A DNA stretch of 64,000 bases from Lutibacter sp. HS1-25 (GTDB lineage Bacteria > Bacteroidota > Bacteroidia > Flavobacteriales > Flavobacteriaceae), in NCBI RefSeq assembly GCF_004121075.1, contig NZ_RHLN01000157.1:58401-122400 (forward strand), read 5' to 3'. Positions 1 through 8,804 of the stretch are shown here, in pieces; within the stretch, counting starts at the first letter, position 1, and every line of letters starts with the position of its first letter. The notes beneath the pieces were generated by a model. That model saw only the letters and a list, made by a program, of their open reading frames with translations, had not been told where the DNA came from and ran no database searches. Both the position numbers and the translations under genes were made by a program.

Positions 1-54
1 AGGTGCCAAGTACAATAGTCCTTGTAAAAGATGATTTAATAGTTTTTTAATCAT
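1..54 (-). CDS. DUF502-like membrane protein, N-terminal fragment
   Basis: Eighteen codons are visible before the window ends, starting with ATG at 54. They read MIKKLLNHLLQGLLYLAP, a hydrophobic start like that of DUF502 family membrane proteins, which in flavobacteria often begin with a K-K-L-L / Q-G-L-L pattern. The start lies 11 nt after the lpxB stop on the same strand, so it is probably the last visible member of the surE-lpxB transcription unit. Family assignment rests on very few residues. Confidence 0.45.
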   Translation of the reverse strand, partial: MIKKLLNHLLQGLLYLAP

Positions 55-65
55 AATTCTAATGT

Positions 66-1172
66 TTAATTTGAAATAATAAGTTCTGCAACTTTTTTAG
101 ATGCACCTGTTCCGCCAAGTTTTTTTTCAAGTTCAAAATAGTTTAAAAATAACTCTTGACGTTTTTTGTCTTCTAAAATTTTGTGCAATTCTGTTTCTAA
201 GGTTTTTTCATTAAAGTCGTTTTGAATTAATTCTTTTACAACTTCTTTATCCATAATTAAATTAACCAATGAAATGTATTTGATTTTTACCAATTGTTTT
301 CCAATTTGGTACGAAATCCAACTGCCTTTATAACATACAATTTCGGGTACTTTAAACAGTGCTGTTTCTAAAGTTGCAGTGCCAGATGTTACAATAGCAG
401 CATAAGAAACAGACAATAAATCGTAGGTTTTATTGCTTATAAATGCAACATTTTTTTGATTGATAAATTGCTGATAAAACTCGTAATCCTGACTTGGAGC
501 GCCAGCAATTACAAATTCATAATCGGTAAATTTATCGGCCATTTTTAGCATTATGGAAAGCATTTTTTTTATTTCCTGTTTTCTGCTTCCTGGTAATAAA
601 GCAATAATTGGCTTTTTTGTTAGTTGGTGTTTTTCTCTAAATGACTGAATGTCAGTTTGTGATCTGTTTGCAATGGCATCAATCAATGGGTGTCCAACAA
701 AGTGAACTGGGAAATTATGTTTTTGTTCGTAAAAATCTTTTTCAAAAGGCAAAATCACATACATTTCATCAACATCACGTTTAATTTTATGGATGCGATT
801 TTCTTTCCAAGCCCAAATTTGAGGCGAAATATAATAATGTACTTTAATGCCTTCTTTTTTAGCAAATTGGGCAATTCGCATATTAAAACCAGGGTAATCA
901 ATTAAAATCAAGGCGTCTGGCTTAAAATCTAAAATATCTTGTTTACAAAACTTTATATTTTTAAAAATGGTTTTGATATTTAGTAAAACTTCAACAAAGC
1001 CCATAAAAGCCAAGTCGCGATAATGTTTTACCAATGTAGCGCCAGATGCTTCCATTAAATCGCCTCCCCAACATCTAATTTTGGCATCAGGATCTTTTAA
1101 AATCAAGGCTTTTATTAAATTAGCACCATGTAAATCGCCCGAAGCTTCACCAGCTATAATGTAATACTTCAT
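66..1172 (-). CDS. lpxB: Lipid-A-disaccharide synthase LpxB
   Basis: The 368-residue product has the length and motifs of LpxB (glycosyltransferase family 19), which joins UDP-2,3-diacylglucosamine and lipid X at the inner face of the cytoplasmic membrane to make the lipid A disaccharide. Visible motifs are GEASGD near residue 8, GGDLMEASGA near 36, SPQIWAWKENR near 116, FVGHPL near 158, LLPGSRKQEI near 193 and VTSGTATLE near 261. The ATG at 1172 abuts the stop of the small membrane gene upstream, so translation is probably coupled in a surE - membrane protein - lpxB operon. Confidence 0.96.
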   Translation of the reverse strand: MKYYIIAGEASGDLHGANLIKALILKDPDAKIRCWGGDLMEASGATLVKHYRDLAFMGFVEVLLNIKTIFKNIKFCKQDILDFKPDALILIDYPGFNMRIAQFAKKEGIKVHYYISPQIWAWKENRIHKIKRDVDEMYVILPFEKDFYEQKHNFPVHFVGHPLIDAIANRSQTDIQSFREKHQLTKKPIIALLPGSRKQEIKKMLSIMLKMADKFTDYEFVIAGAPSQDYEFYQQFINQKNVAFISNKTYDLLSVSYAAIVTSGTATLETALFKVPEIVCYKGSWISYQIGKQLVKIKYISLVNLIMDKEVVKELIQNDFNEKTLETELHKILEDKKRQELFLNYFELEKKLGGTGASKKVAELIISN

Positions 1173-1472
1173 TTATTTTAGAAAAAAAGTTAGTAATAAT
1201 ACTAAAAAAGCAATAAAAAACGTCTCCATTAAAACGCCTCTTGCTCGGTAAATTTGCTTCTTTTTTAAAAAGGTAAAAAACACAAAAAAGTTAGCAAGGG
1301 CCCCTAAGACCAAAACTTCACCTTCCAAATTACCATCTTTTATCAATTCGATGCTTGTGTAAAAATCAAATTTAGAAAAGAATTCGATAAAGATAAAACA
1401 GCCAAAAGAAGTAGCAACTAAAGCTACTAAAAAACCAATTAAAATTTCTTTTTTGATATTTTTTGAATCCAT
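1173..1472 (-). CDS. Small membrane protein between surE and lpxB
   Basis: A 99-residue protein with three predicted hydrophobic spans (roughly residues 10-32, 50-70 and 80-98) and a lysine-rich N-terminus. I do not recognise a named family. It is packed between surE (12 nt upstream) and lpxB (directly abutting downstream), an arrangement I recall from other Flavobacteriaceae. This suggests a cell-envelope role, but nothing in the sequence gives a catalytic function. Confidence 0.8.
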   Translation of the reverse strand: MDSKNIKKEILIGFLVALVATSFGCFIFIEFFSKFDFYTSIELIKDGNLEGEVLVLGALANFFVFFTFLKKKQIYRARGVLMETFFIAFLVLLLTFFLK

Positions 1473-1484
1473 TTTAGTGCGAAT

Positions 1485-2249
1485 TTAAAGTTTCCAATTG
1501 TTTAATTTTTGGATAAAATGATGTGCAGTTAAATCGAACTGAACAGGTACAACGGATATATAATTGTTTGCCAACGCCCATTCATCGGTATCTTCACCAT
1601 TATCCATGTTTTCAAACTTTCCTGTTAACCAATAGTAAACACGACCTTGCGGATTGACTCTTTTGTCAAATTCTTCAACCCAATTTGCTCTTGCTTGTCG
1701 GCATATTTTAATACCTTCAAATTGGTTATTTTTAGGGAAATTTACATTTAAAACAACACCATCAGGCAAACCATTTTCCAAAACATTTAAAGCTATTTTT
1801 TTAATATAACTTTTTAAAGGCTCAAAATCTGCATTCCAAGAGTAGTCTAACAAAGAAAAACCAATGGCTGGAATTCCTTCAACACCTGCTTCAACAGCAG
1901 CGCTCATAGTACCTGAATAAATCACATTGATAGACGAATTTGAACCGTGGTTGATACCCGAAACACATAAATCTGGTTTTCTATCCATCAGTTCACTTAC
2001 TGCCAATTTAACACAATCTGCAGGTGTTCCAGAAGATTGAAACTCGCGTTGTGGACCGTTGTCAATAGTAATTTCACTGCAATACAAAGTGTCGTTTATT
2101 GTTACAGCGTGCCCCATACCACTTTGCGGACTGTCCGGAGCAACCACTACCACATCTCCAATTTCATTCATTACAGAAATCAAAATTCTTATTCCTGGTG
2201 CTGTAATACCATCATCATTGGTAACTAATATTAAAGGTCTTTTATTCAT
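1485..2249 (-). CDS. surE: 5'/3'-nucleotidase SurE
   Basis: SurE is a metal-dependent nucleoside monophosphate phosphatase. Family motifs are present: LVTNDDGITAPG at the N-terminus (metal-binding Asp-Asp), PDSPQSGMGHAVT, SSGTPADCVKLA and VSGINHGSN. I start it at the ATG at 2249 (MNKRPLILVTNDDG), 21 nt inside the longest reading frame, because SurE proteins begin just before the first beta strand. This gives 254 residues, normal for the family. It is the first gene of the minus-strand run into lpxB. Confidence 0.95.
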   Translation of the reverse strand: MNKRPLILVTNDDGITAPGIRILISVMNEIGDVVVVAPDSPQSGMGHAVTINDTLYCSEITIDNGPQREFQSSGTPADCVKLAVSELMDRKPDLCVSGINHGSNSSINVIYSGTMSAAVEAGVEGIPAIGFSLLDYSWNADFEPLKSYIKKIALNVLENGLPDGVVLNVNFPKNNQFEGIKICRQARANWVEEFDKRVNPQGRVYYWLTGKFENMDNGEDTDEWALANNYISVVPVQFDLTAHHFIQKLNNWKL

Positions 2250-2374
2250 TCTAATTTTATTAAACAACAAAATTACTATATTTTATCGGGTTTATTGTAA
2301 ATTTAAAAATAACATTAATACAACTATTTCATCATATTTTCATTAATATTGTGAAAACAATGGTGGGTATTTTT

Positions 2375-2890
2375 ATGAAAAAACTGGGTTATATTTTTTG
2401 CATTTTAATGGTTTTTAATTTTCAGCAAATTGCAGCTCAGGAAACTGATAAAAATTGTGCTTGTTGCTCTGTAGAATACCAGCAGTTTGATTTTTGGTTG
2501 GGAAAATGGGAGGTTTACGACAAAGATGCTGTTTTAATTGGTGTGAATTCAATTATTAAAATGGCCGATAATTGTTTAATTCAGGAAAAATGGATTGATG
2601 ATGCTAGGCGTGGTAGTAGTACTATTTTTTATAACAATGCCGATAATACTTGGAATCAAATTTGGGTTGATAATTCAGATTTTATTTTAAAATTAAAAGG
2701 AAATTTAGAGGGTGATATTATGACTCTTAAAAGCGATTTAATTACGGGCGTTCAACTAAAATATTACAACCAAATAACCTGGACAAAAAATGAAGATGGC
2801 TCCATAACCCAACTTTGGGAAATTTATGATCAAAATGAGCTTAAAATTTCAGATGTTTTCTTAGGAATTTATAAAAAAACGTTAAATTAG
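2375..2890 (+). CDS. Secreted lipocalin-like protein (DUF1579-like)
   Basis: The product has a signal peptide (MKKLGYIFCILMVFNFQQIAAQ) followed by about 150 residues with the motif FDFWLGKWEVYD, typical of DUF1579-like lipocalin/beta-barrel proteins, and alternating aromatic strands. A Cys-rich start to the mature protein (CACC) is unusual. The frame opens upstream at a GTG (2351), but the ATG at 2375 gives a clean signal peptide and is preferred. No ligand or role can be read from the sequence. Confidence 0.75.
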   Translation: MKKLGYIFCILMVFNFQQIAAQETDKNCACCSVEYQQFDFWLGKWEVYDKDAVLIGVNSIIKMADNCLIQEKWIDDARRGSSTIFYNNADNTWNQIWVDNSDFILKLKGNLEGDIMTLKSDLITGVQLKYYNQITWTKNEDGSITQLWEIYDQNELKISDVFLGIYKKTLN

Positions 2891-2960
2891 TCTCCATAAT
2901 AAAACGATGGCATTATTATAGCTATTATTGTTTTGTTAAATAAAAAAAATTGAAAAATAA

Positions 2961-5072
2961 ATGATTTTGAAAAGATTTAAATTTTTACTGCCAGTACTTT
3001 TTATTGCAAGCTTGTTTTTAAGTTTTCAATCAGTAGCTGATAACAATCCAAAAGACAAGGTCTTATTAACTATTTTAAGATATGTTTTAACCGAAGGACA
3101 TTATCATCCTACAGAATTTAACGATGCTTTTTCTGAAAGTGTTTACAATTCTTTTATTGAAAATTTAGATCCTTCTAAACGCTATTTTATTCAAGCTGAT
3201 ATTGATGAATTTTCAAAATATAAATTGTTGATTGATGATCAGATTAAGAATGAAGATTTAACTTTTTTCTATTTGGTTTACAATAGATTTAAAGAGCGTG
3301 CAAATGAAACGAAAGTTTTTTATAAGGAAATTTTAGCCAATCCTTTTGATTTTAATATTGATGAAAGTTTTGATATGGATTATGAAAAATCACCATATGC
3401 ATCAGACAAAGGTCAATTAATTGAATTTTGGCGCAAGCAAATAAAAATAAGTACACTTGCTATATTTTATGATAAAATGAAAGAGGAAGAAACTAAGTTT
3501 GAGAAAGATTCTACCTATCAAATTCAACCAATGGCAGTGTTGGAAAAAGATTCAAGAGATGCTGTTTCTAAAAATATGACAGAATTTTATGAGCGATTTG
3601 ATGAGCTAACTTATGCTGATTGGTTTACAACTTATATAAATTGCATTACAGAGCAGTTCGATCCACATACTTCTTATTTTGACCCATCTATTAAAAAGAA
3701 ATTCGACCAGTCAATGTCTGGTAAATTGGAGGGTATTGGAGCAAGACTTCAAAAGCAAAATGAATATACCAAAGTTATTGAATTGATTTCTGGTGGTCCG
3801 GCTTGGAAACAAGGTGATTTGGAAGTAGGAGATTTAATTGTAAAAGTAGCCCAGGAAAACGGTGAACCATTAGATATTGTTGGAATGCGTTTAGATGATG
3901 CTATTGAATTTATAAAAGGTCCAAAAGGAAGTAATGTAATTTTAACCGTTAAAAAAATTGATGGAACAACTCAAATAATTACAATAACTAGAGATATTGT
4001 AGAATTGGAAGAAACCTTTGTTAAGTCAAGTGTTGTTAAAAAAGACGGAAGAACTTTTGGTGTAATTGATTTGCCTAAATTTTATATAGATTTTGATGAA
4101 ACCAATTTTAGAAATTCAACAACAGATATGGTTCAAGAAATTGAACGTTTAAAAAAGGAAAATGTAGAAGGATTGGTGTTAGATTTAAGAAATAATGGAG
4201 GAGGTTCTTTACAAACAGCTATAGAAATTTCTGGATTATTTATCAATAAAGGGCCTGTTGTACAGGTAAAGTACCGTGGTGTAAAACCTGAAGTTAAAAG
4301 TGATATAGATCCAAAAATTCAGTGGGATGGTCCTTTGGTAGTTTTGGTGAATGAGTTATCAGCATCTGCATCAGAAATTTTTGCTGCAGCTATGCAAGAT
4401 TATAAAAGAGCCGTAATTATTGGAGGTAAACAAACCTATGGAAAAGGAACTGTGCAAAGTGTAATTGACCTAAACCAGTATCATAATTTAAATGAAGATA
4501 TTGGAGCCTTGAAATTAACAATTCAAAAATTTTATAGAATTAATGGAAGTTCTAATCAATTAGAAGGTGTACATTCAGATATTATTTTACCAGACAGGTA
4601 TACTTATTTAGAAATTGGTGAACGTGATGAAAAAAATGCATTGAAATTTGATAAAGTAGCTCCAGCAGATTACACTGTTTGGAATAATTACGAAAATTTT
4701 GATGCTGTAATTAACAGTAGCAAAAAGCGTATTGCTTTAAACACTACTTTTAATTTAATTGATGAAAACGCAAAATGGCTAAAAAATGCGCAAGATGATA
4801 CTTTAATTTATTTAAACTATGATGCTTATAAAAAAGATATTGAAAGTCACGAAGAATTGGCATCAAAATTTAAAGCTATTAAAGATTACACAACCAATTT
4901 AACATTTACATCTCCTATATACGAGCAAACTTTGGTTTTAAACGATACAAGTTTAGCCGAAAAGCGTGAAGCTTGGCATAAAAACTTAAAAAAAGATATA
5001 TATATTGAAGAGGCTTTAAATGTGTTAGACGAATTAACTATTAAGCCAAGCTATCATTTAGTTAAAAATTAA
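2961..5072 (+). CDS. Carboxy-terminal processing protease (Prc/Tsp-type, S41A)
   Basis: A 703-residue periplasmic protease with an N-terminal signal/anchor, a helical region, a PDZ domain (about residues 245-330) and an S41 catalytic core. The serine is in the SASASE cluster (Ser469 best aligns with the E. coli Prc nucleophile) and the general-base lysine is Lys495 in YGKGTVQ. The C-terminal region matches the long Prc form rather than the short CtpA form. It probably trims or degrades periplasmic proteins from the C-terminus. The next gene, an ABC permease, starts 39 nt downstream. Confidence 0.93.
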   Translation: MILKRFKFLLPVLFIASLFLSFQSVADNNPKDKVLLTILRYVLTEGHYHPTEFNDAFSESVYNSFIENLDPSKRYFIQADIDEFSKYKLLIDDQIKNEDLTFFYLVYNRFKERANETKVFYKEILANPFDFNIDESFDMDYEKSPYASDKGQLIEFWRKQIKISTLAIFYDKMKEEETKFEKDSTYQIQPMAVLEKDSRDAVSKNMTEFYERFDELTYADWFTTYINCITEQFDPHTSYFDPSIKKKFDQSMSGKLEGIGARLQKQNEYTKVIELISGGPAWKQGDLEVGDLIVKVAQENGEPLDIVGMRLDDAIEFIKGPKGSNVILTVKKIDGTTQIITITRDIVELEETFVKSSVVKKDGRTFGVIDLPKFYIDFDETNFRNSTTDMVQEIERLKKENVEGLVLDLRNNGGGSLQTAIEISGLFINKGPVVQVKYRGVKPEVKSDIDPKIQWDGPLVVLVNELSASASEIFAAAMQDYKRAVIIGGKQTYGKGTVQSVIDLNQYHNLNEDIGALKLTIQKFYRINGSSNQLEGVHSDIILPDRYTYLEIGERDEKNALKFDKVAPADYTVWNNYENFDAVINSSKKRIALNTTFNLIDENAKWLKNAQDDTLIYLNYDAYKKDIESHEELASKFKAIKDYTTNLTFTSPIYEQTLVLNDTSLAEKREAWHKNLKKDIYIEEALNVLDELTIKPSYHLVKN

Positions 5073-5111
5073 TGGTTTAAAATTGTAACTTTACCTTCTA
5101 AAGTTCAACTA

Positions 5112-6206
5112 TTGAAAACAACACATAATTCTTTATCAAGTTTAGCACTCCAGAAGTTTAAAAAAAATACTACTGGAGTGCTTAGTTTTTGGTTTGTAAT
5201 GGTTTGTGGTTTTATAGCGGTTTTTGCATATATATTAGCACCTGATAATAGTAGTAACGCCAATCAAATGCATTTAGAAATTCATTCTAAAAAACCAGGA
5301 TTTGAAGTTTTAATGCTCACACTTCCCAATGAAATAAAAGCGGAACAATCTTTTTTTAATAAAACTATTTTTGGCGATAAAAACGCACAAACCGAAATTC
5401 CTATTGCAGATTATTCAATTTCAGCATCAGAATTAATCATACACACCTATACAGAAAATACAGCTATTAGTTTAACCAAATCGTATCCATTAACCTTATT
5501 TAAAGGTAGAGATATTTCAAATTACATTGCCTTAAAAAAGTATTATTTAGGTACCGATAAATACGGAAGGGATTTATTAAGTAGAATGCTTATTGGAACT
5601 AGAATCTCTTTTTTTATTGGCTTTATAGCAGTACTTATTTCATTAATTATTGGTATTTCAGTTGGTGCTATTGCGGGTTATTTTGGCGGAAAAGTAGATG
5701 CTTTTATTATGTGGTTGATAAATATTACTTGGTCAATACCAACATTGTTACTAGTTATCGCTATTACCTTGGCTTTGGGTAAAGGATTTTGGCAAGTATT
5801 TATTGCTGTTGGTTTAACTATGTGGGTTGAGGTAGCTCGTGTTGTTCGCGGACAGGTGATGAGTACCAAGCAAATGCAATATGTTGAAGCTGCTAAAGCA
5901 TTAGGGTTTTCTAATTTCAGAATTATTTTTAATCATATTTTACCTAATATTATGGCACCTGTAATTGTAATTTCAGCGGCAAATTTTGCTGGTGCTATTT
6001 TAATTGAGAGTGGTTTGAGTTTTTTAGGTATTGGCGCACAGCCTCCTACACCATCTTGGGGTGCTATGATTAAAGATCATTATAGTTACATTATTTTAGG
6101 AAAAGCATACTTGGCAATTATTCCAGGTGTTGCAATTATGTGTTTGGTTATGGCATTTATGCTAATTGGTAATGCTTTGCGCGACGCTTTGGATGTAAAA
6201 AACTAA
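5112..6206 (+). CDS. DppC-like ABC transporter permease
   Basis: This is a 364-residue inner-membrane permease of the oligopeptide/nickel family. It has TM1 near residues 25-45, a long periplasmic stretch to about 145, GTDKYGRDLLSRMLIGTR before the permease domain, and the coupling-helix EAA motif (VEAAKALGFSNFRIIFNHILPN). The only start that keeps TM1 is TTG at 5112; the first in-frame ATG would remove most of it. No partner permease, ATPase or binding protein is adjacent, so the transporter is split across the genome. Confidence 0.88.
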   Translation: MKTTHNSLSSLALQKFKKNTTGVLSFWFVMVCGFIAVFAYILAPDNSSNANQMHLEIHSKKPGFEVLMLTLPNEIKAEQSFFNKTIFGDKNAQTEIPIADYSISASELIIHTYTENTAISLTKSYPLTLFKGRDISNYIALKKYYLGTDKYGRDLLSRMLIGTRISFFIGFIAVLISLIIGISVGAIAGYFGGKVDAFIMWLINITWSIPTLLLVIAITLALGKGFWQVFIAVGLTMWVEVARVVRGQVMSTKQMQYVEAAKALGFSNFRIIFNHILPNIMAPVIVISAANFAGAILIESGLSFLGIGAQPPTPSWGAMIKDHYSYIILGKAYLAIIPGVAIMCLVMAFMLIGNALRDALDVKN

Positions 6207-6554
6207 TTTATTCTAATTTATTATTTTAAATTTGCAAACAATAAAACCTACATTTTTATGTAGGTGCTATTAACGTATTGTTGTTATACATTGCGTGTGT
6301 GTAAAAAGGGTAATTTATAATTATTTGAATTAATTTATAAAATACTACTATCTAAATTGTTAAAAAGCCACTTGATTAAGTGGCTTTTTATATTTACAGC
6401 AATTATAATTTATTGTTTTTCTTGTTTTTTTAGATGAAGTTTAATGTCTTTTTGTTAAATATTTGTTAAGATAGAACTATGTTAAGCATAGTACTGTAAC
6501 AATTTTAATTATCGATAGTCTTTTAGATATATTAACAATTTAAAACTATTTATT
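6207..6554. other. Intergenic region with a bidirectional terminator
   Basis: 348 bp without a convincing reading frame. It holds a short stem (ACCTACAT/ATGTAGGT, about 6244-6263) without a T-run, and a clear terminator at 6363-6392. The last 150 bp presumably carry the promoter of the 6555 gene, but I see no confident TAnnTTTG box there. A small transcript between 6264 and 6392 is possible but unsupported. Confidence 0.5.
6363..6392. terminator. Bidirectional intrinsic terminator
   Basis: AAAAAGCCACTT, loop gatt, then AAGTGGCTTTTT. The A- and T-runs make it work in both directions; downstream of the permease gene it would act on the plus strand. Confidence 0.85.
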
Positions 6555-6884
6555 ATGAAAAAACTAATGTTAACGGCTATAGCCATTGTAATTGCAACTT
6601 CAACTTTATTTGCAACAAATGTAAACCCAGATGATACTAATAAAAATATTAGAAGTCAAATTGTAACATTAATGGAAGCTCCTGATTTTACTGTTGCTGA
6701 AGATTTAACAGTAACAATTCAATTTACGTTTAACTCTGAAGGAGAAATAATTGTTTTAGACATAGATTCAAAAGATAGCAATGTTTTAAAATATATCAGA
6801 AAAAATTTGAATCATAAATTTATTAACAATCCAGGAGAAAAAGATAAATTGTATATTATTCCTTTAAAAGTAAAAAGACAATAA
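6555..6884 (+). CDS. Small exported protein of unknown function
   Basis: This 109-residue protein has a signal peptide (MKKLMLTAIAIVIATSTLFA) and a compact mature domain with the strand pattern VTIQFTFNSEGEIIVLDID. Similar small exported proteins are common in Flavobacteriaceae, and the mature part looks like a single TonB-C-like fold. That similarity is inferred from pattern only. It is a single-gene unit followed by two terminators. Confidence 0.75.
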   Translation: MKKLMLTAIAIVIATSTLFATNVNPDDTNKNIRSQIVTLMEAPDFTVAEDLTVTIQFTFNSEGEIIVLDIDSKDSNVLKYIRKNLNHKFINNPGEKDKLYIIPLKVKRQ

Positions 6885-6890
6885 ACGCTA

Positions 6891-6922
6891 AAAACTCAAA
6901 TCAAAAGGTTTGGGTTTTTTTA
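6891..6922 (+). terminator. Terminator of the 6555 gene
   Basis: AAACTCAAA pairs with TTTGGGTTT (one G-U) and is followed by a T-run. It starts 7 nt after the stop codon. Confidence 0.8.
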
Positions 6923-6928
6923 TAAATA

Positions 6929-6964
6929 AGCCTATTAAATATAAATGTTTAATAGGTTTTTTTG
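6929..6964 (+). terminator. Second, tandem terminator
   Basis: CCTATTAAA / TTTAATAGG with an 8-nt loop and a run of Ts, immediately after the first terminator. Confidence 0.75.
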
Positions 6965-6972
6965 GTTTTATG

Positions 6973-7055
6973 AAAAAAAATTGCCCAATTTATGCAGTAA
7001 TTGAGCAATTTTAACTAACCAAACTTTATAAATGTATTAGAACCCCTCCTAATTA
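6973..7055 (-). ncRNA. Candidate small RNA (sRNA1), about 83 nt
   Basis: On the minus strand a -7 box TATCTTTG (7068 to 7061) is followed by about 83 nt without a reading frame, ending in a strong terminator: a 12-bp stem AATTGCTCAATT/AATTGGGCAATT (one U-G pair) and eight Ts. The terminator is better on this strand, because the G-U pair becomes an A-C mismatch on the other. A second stem (TGTA-ATTAG/CTAATACA with one bulge) displays a GAGGGG loop. No minus-strand gene ends here, so the terminator needs its own transcript. Confidence 0.55.
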
Positions 7056-7060
7056 CACTA

Positions 7061-7108
7061 CAAAGATAAAGCATATGTATACAGTATAGCACGACACATA
7101 ATGTCGTA
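7061..7108 (-). promoter_or_regulatory. Promoter of sRNA1 with 19-bp palindromic element
   Basis: The minus-strand -7 box TATCTTTG lies at 7061-7068. Exactly 21 bp upstream is a 19-bp element (7090-7108, plus strand CACGACACATAATGTCGTA) containing the inverted repeat ACGACA/TGTCGT. The same element at the same distance precedes the gene at 14046-14444 (see 14519-14566), so it is probably a binding site for a shared activator or an alternative -35 recognition element. Confidence 0.6.
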
Positions 7109-7215
7109 CGGTTTTTCGAATAAAACACTAATTTAATTAGCAATTTTAGGCTAAAACTAAGTATTTTATAACTCAAATATCTCCTATTGGTTTTGGAGCT
7201 TATTTGCTAAAACAA

Positions 7216-7244
7216 TTGATTTTTAAAGAGAATACTTATATTTG
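7216..7244 (+). promoter_or_regulatory. Promoter of the thioesterase gene
   Basis: TTG (7216-7218), an 18-bp spacer and TATATTTG (7237-7244) fit the Bacteroidota promoter. Its position rules out translation starting at 7204 and supports the ATG at 7312. Confidence 0.7.
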
Positions 7245-7311
7245 TAGTTCTAAAAATAAAGTGAAGGTTAAAAGTTTACTTTTATACTACAATTTTATTT
7301 GTAAAAATGTT

Positions 7312-7776
7312 ATGAGTATGATATTTGAAGTCGAATTTAAAACTAAGTGGTCAGATTTTGACCCAAATCGTCATATGCGTCACACCGCTTATAACGATTA
7401 TGCTTCTGAAGTTAGGGTGCGTTATTTTCAAGAACATGGTTTGTCTATAACTGAATTTTCAAAGTTAAATATTGGTCCTATTTTATTTAAAGAAGAAACT
7501 TCCTTTTTTAAAGAAATTCATATTGGAGAAAATATCACTGTGAAAATGGAACTTGAAGGTGCTTCAAAAGGAATTGAACGTTGGCGATTTAACCATCAAA
7601 TTTTTAATGAAAATGGAATTCTTTCTGCTGAAATAAAAGTTTATGGTGCTTGGATTGATTTAGAAAAAAGGAAACTTACTGCACCACCACAAAGCTTTGT
7701 GTCTATTTTTGAGAGTTTGCCTAAAACTAATAATTTTGTTGAAATACCATTAAAAGAGTGCGCAGTAGAAAACTAG
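7312..7776 (+). CDS. Acyl-CoA thioesterase (hotdog fold, 4HBT-like)
   Basis: The protein has the hotdog thioesterase signature DFDPNRHMRHTAYNDYASEVR, matching the D-x-N-x-H-M-x-N-x-x-Y pattern, and is about 154 residues long, usual for 4-hydroxybenzoyl-CoA-thioesterase-like enzymes. The ATG at 7312 (MSMIFEVEF; an alternative ATG is at 7318) is chosen because the promoter lies at 7216-7244. The substrate is unknown. Its end overlaps the GTG start of the nuclease by 19 nt, so the two are probably co-transcribed. Confidence 0.88.
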   Translation: MSMIFEVEFKTKWSDFDPNRHMRHTAYNDYASEVRVRYFQEHGLSITEFSKLNIGPILFKEETSFFKEIHIGENITVKMELEGASKGIERWRFNHQIFNENGILSAEIKVYGAWIDLEKRKLTAPPQSFVSIFESLPKTNNFVEIPLKECAVEN

Positions 7777-8552
7777 TTTACACTTTAATAACTTTATTGT
7801 TTGCTACGGGGTTTTATATTTACGATAATTATAATGCTAAACCAAATGAGCAAACAGTTGAGGTTGTAAATTCCAGCTTTAATTATTTGCCAACATCAAC
7901 AACGGGTCAAATAATTCACCATCAAAATTATTCGCTATCGTATCACGAAAAATATGAACAAGCAGAGTGGGTAGCATATACATTAAGTGCAAATCAACTT
8001 TTAAACAATAAATTTAAAAGACCTTATTTTGAACAAGATTCAAAGGTTTTAACTAAAAGTGCCAATTACTGGAACTACAAAAATTCAGGATATAACAAAG
8101 GGCATTTGTGTCCGGCAGGAGATAGAACTTTTTCAGAAGAAGCCTATAATGAGACTTTTTTAACATCTAATATTTCGCCGCAAATTTACGAATTTAACGC
8201 AGGTATTTGGAATAGGCTAGAGCAAAAAGTACGCTATTGGGCTAAAAAATATGAAAAACTTTATATTGTTACTGGTGGTGTTTTAGAGTCTAATTTGAAA
8301 ACTATTGGCGATGAAAATGTAGCTGTTCCAGATTACTTTTATAAAATTATTTTAGATATTAAAGAACCAGAAATTAAAGCAATTGCATTTCTAATACCGC
8401 ATGAAGCTTCAGAGAAAGGGTTGTATCAATATGTGGTTAGTATTGATGAAATTGAAAAATTAACAGGTATTGATTTTTTTGCTGAGTTACCAGATGATTT
8501 AGAAAATAATATTGAAAAATCGAAAAGCTATGCGGCTTGGAGTTTGCGTTAG
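7758..8552 (+). CDS. Exported DNA/RNA non-specific endonuclease (NucA/EndoG family)
   Basis: A 264-residue protein with an N-terminal membrane/signal segment (LVYTLITLLFATGFYIY) and a beta-beta-alpha-metal nuclease domain. The catalytic motif reads NKGHLCPAGDR, with the histidine conserved and Asn-Lys replacing the usual Asp-Arg of DRGH; I recall variants of this kind in Bacteroidota. Downstream conserved blocks include ETFLTSNISPQ and NAGIWNRLE. It starts with GTG inside the thioesterase gene. Its likely role is scavenging or degrading extracellular nucleic acid. Confidence 0.88.
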   Translation: MRSRKLVYTLITLLFATGFYIYDNYNAKPNEQTVEVVNSSFNYLPTSTTGQIIHHQNYSLSYHEKYEQAEWVAYTLSANQLLNNKFKRPYFEQDSKVLTKSANYWNYKNSGYNKGHLCPAGDRTFSEEAYNETFLTSNISPQIYEFNAGIWNRLEQKVRYWAKKYEKLYIVTGGVLESNLKTIGDENVAVPDYFYKIILDIKEPEIKAIAFLIPHEASEKGLYQYVVSIDEIEKLTGIDFFAELPDDLENNIEKSKSYAAWSLR

Positions 8553-8593
8553 TTTTTTATACGCTAATTATTATTGATGAATTACAAGGAGGC

Positions 8594-8795
8594 ACTAAAA
8601 GTAAGGGGCTTTCTAAAAAGCATCAAAACTCGTCATTCTAAATTTATTTACTCACATTTTATCTTATTTATAAAATAGGAATTCGTAAATCTTCGATTTC
8701 AGAATCTCATTATGCTGTAAATCAGTTGTTATAAGAACCTGAATTAAGTTCAGGTTTACGGGAGTTCACTTTTTAGACAGCCTCTTTTTTAAATC
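8594..8795. repeat. Degenerate REP-like/MITE-like inverted repeat
   Basis: The edges are imperfect inverted copies: GGGGCTTTCTAAAAAGC near 8607 and, read on the minus strand, GAGGCTGTCTAAAAAG near 8788 to 8773. Inside are CGTCATTCT, TTTCAGAATCTCAT and the stem AACCTGAA/TTCAGGTT (about 8740-8760). These resemble, from memory, dispersed CATTCTGAA/TTCAG repeats of many Bacteroidota genomes. There is no reading frame. It fills the 252-bp gap between the nuclease and HAD genes and looks decayed. Confidence 0.5.
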
Positions 8796-8804
8796 AGTTT
8801 AGCA

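Noticed and set aside
8553..8804. Insertion sequence remnant
   Set aside because: No transposase fragment can be read in any frame; the interval fits a small REP/MITE-like repeat better.
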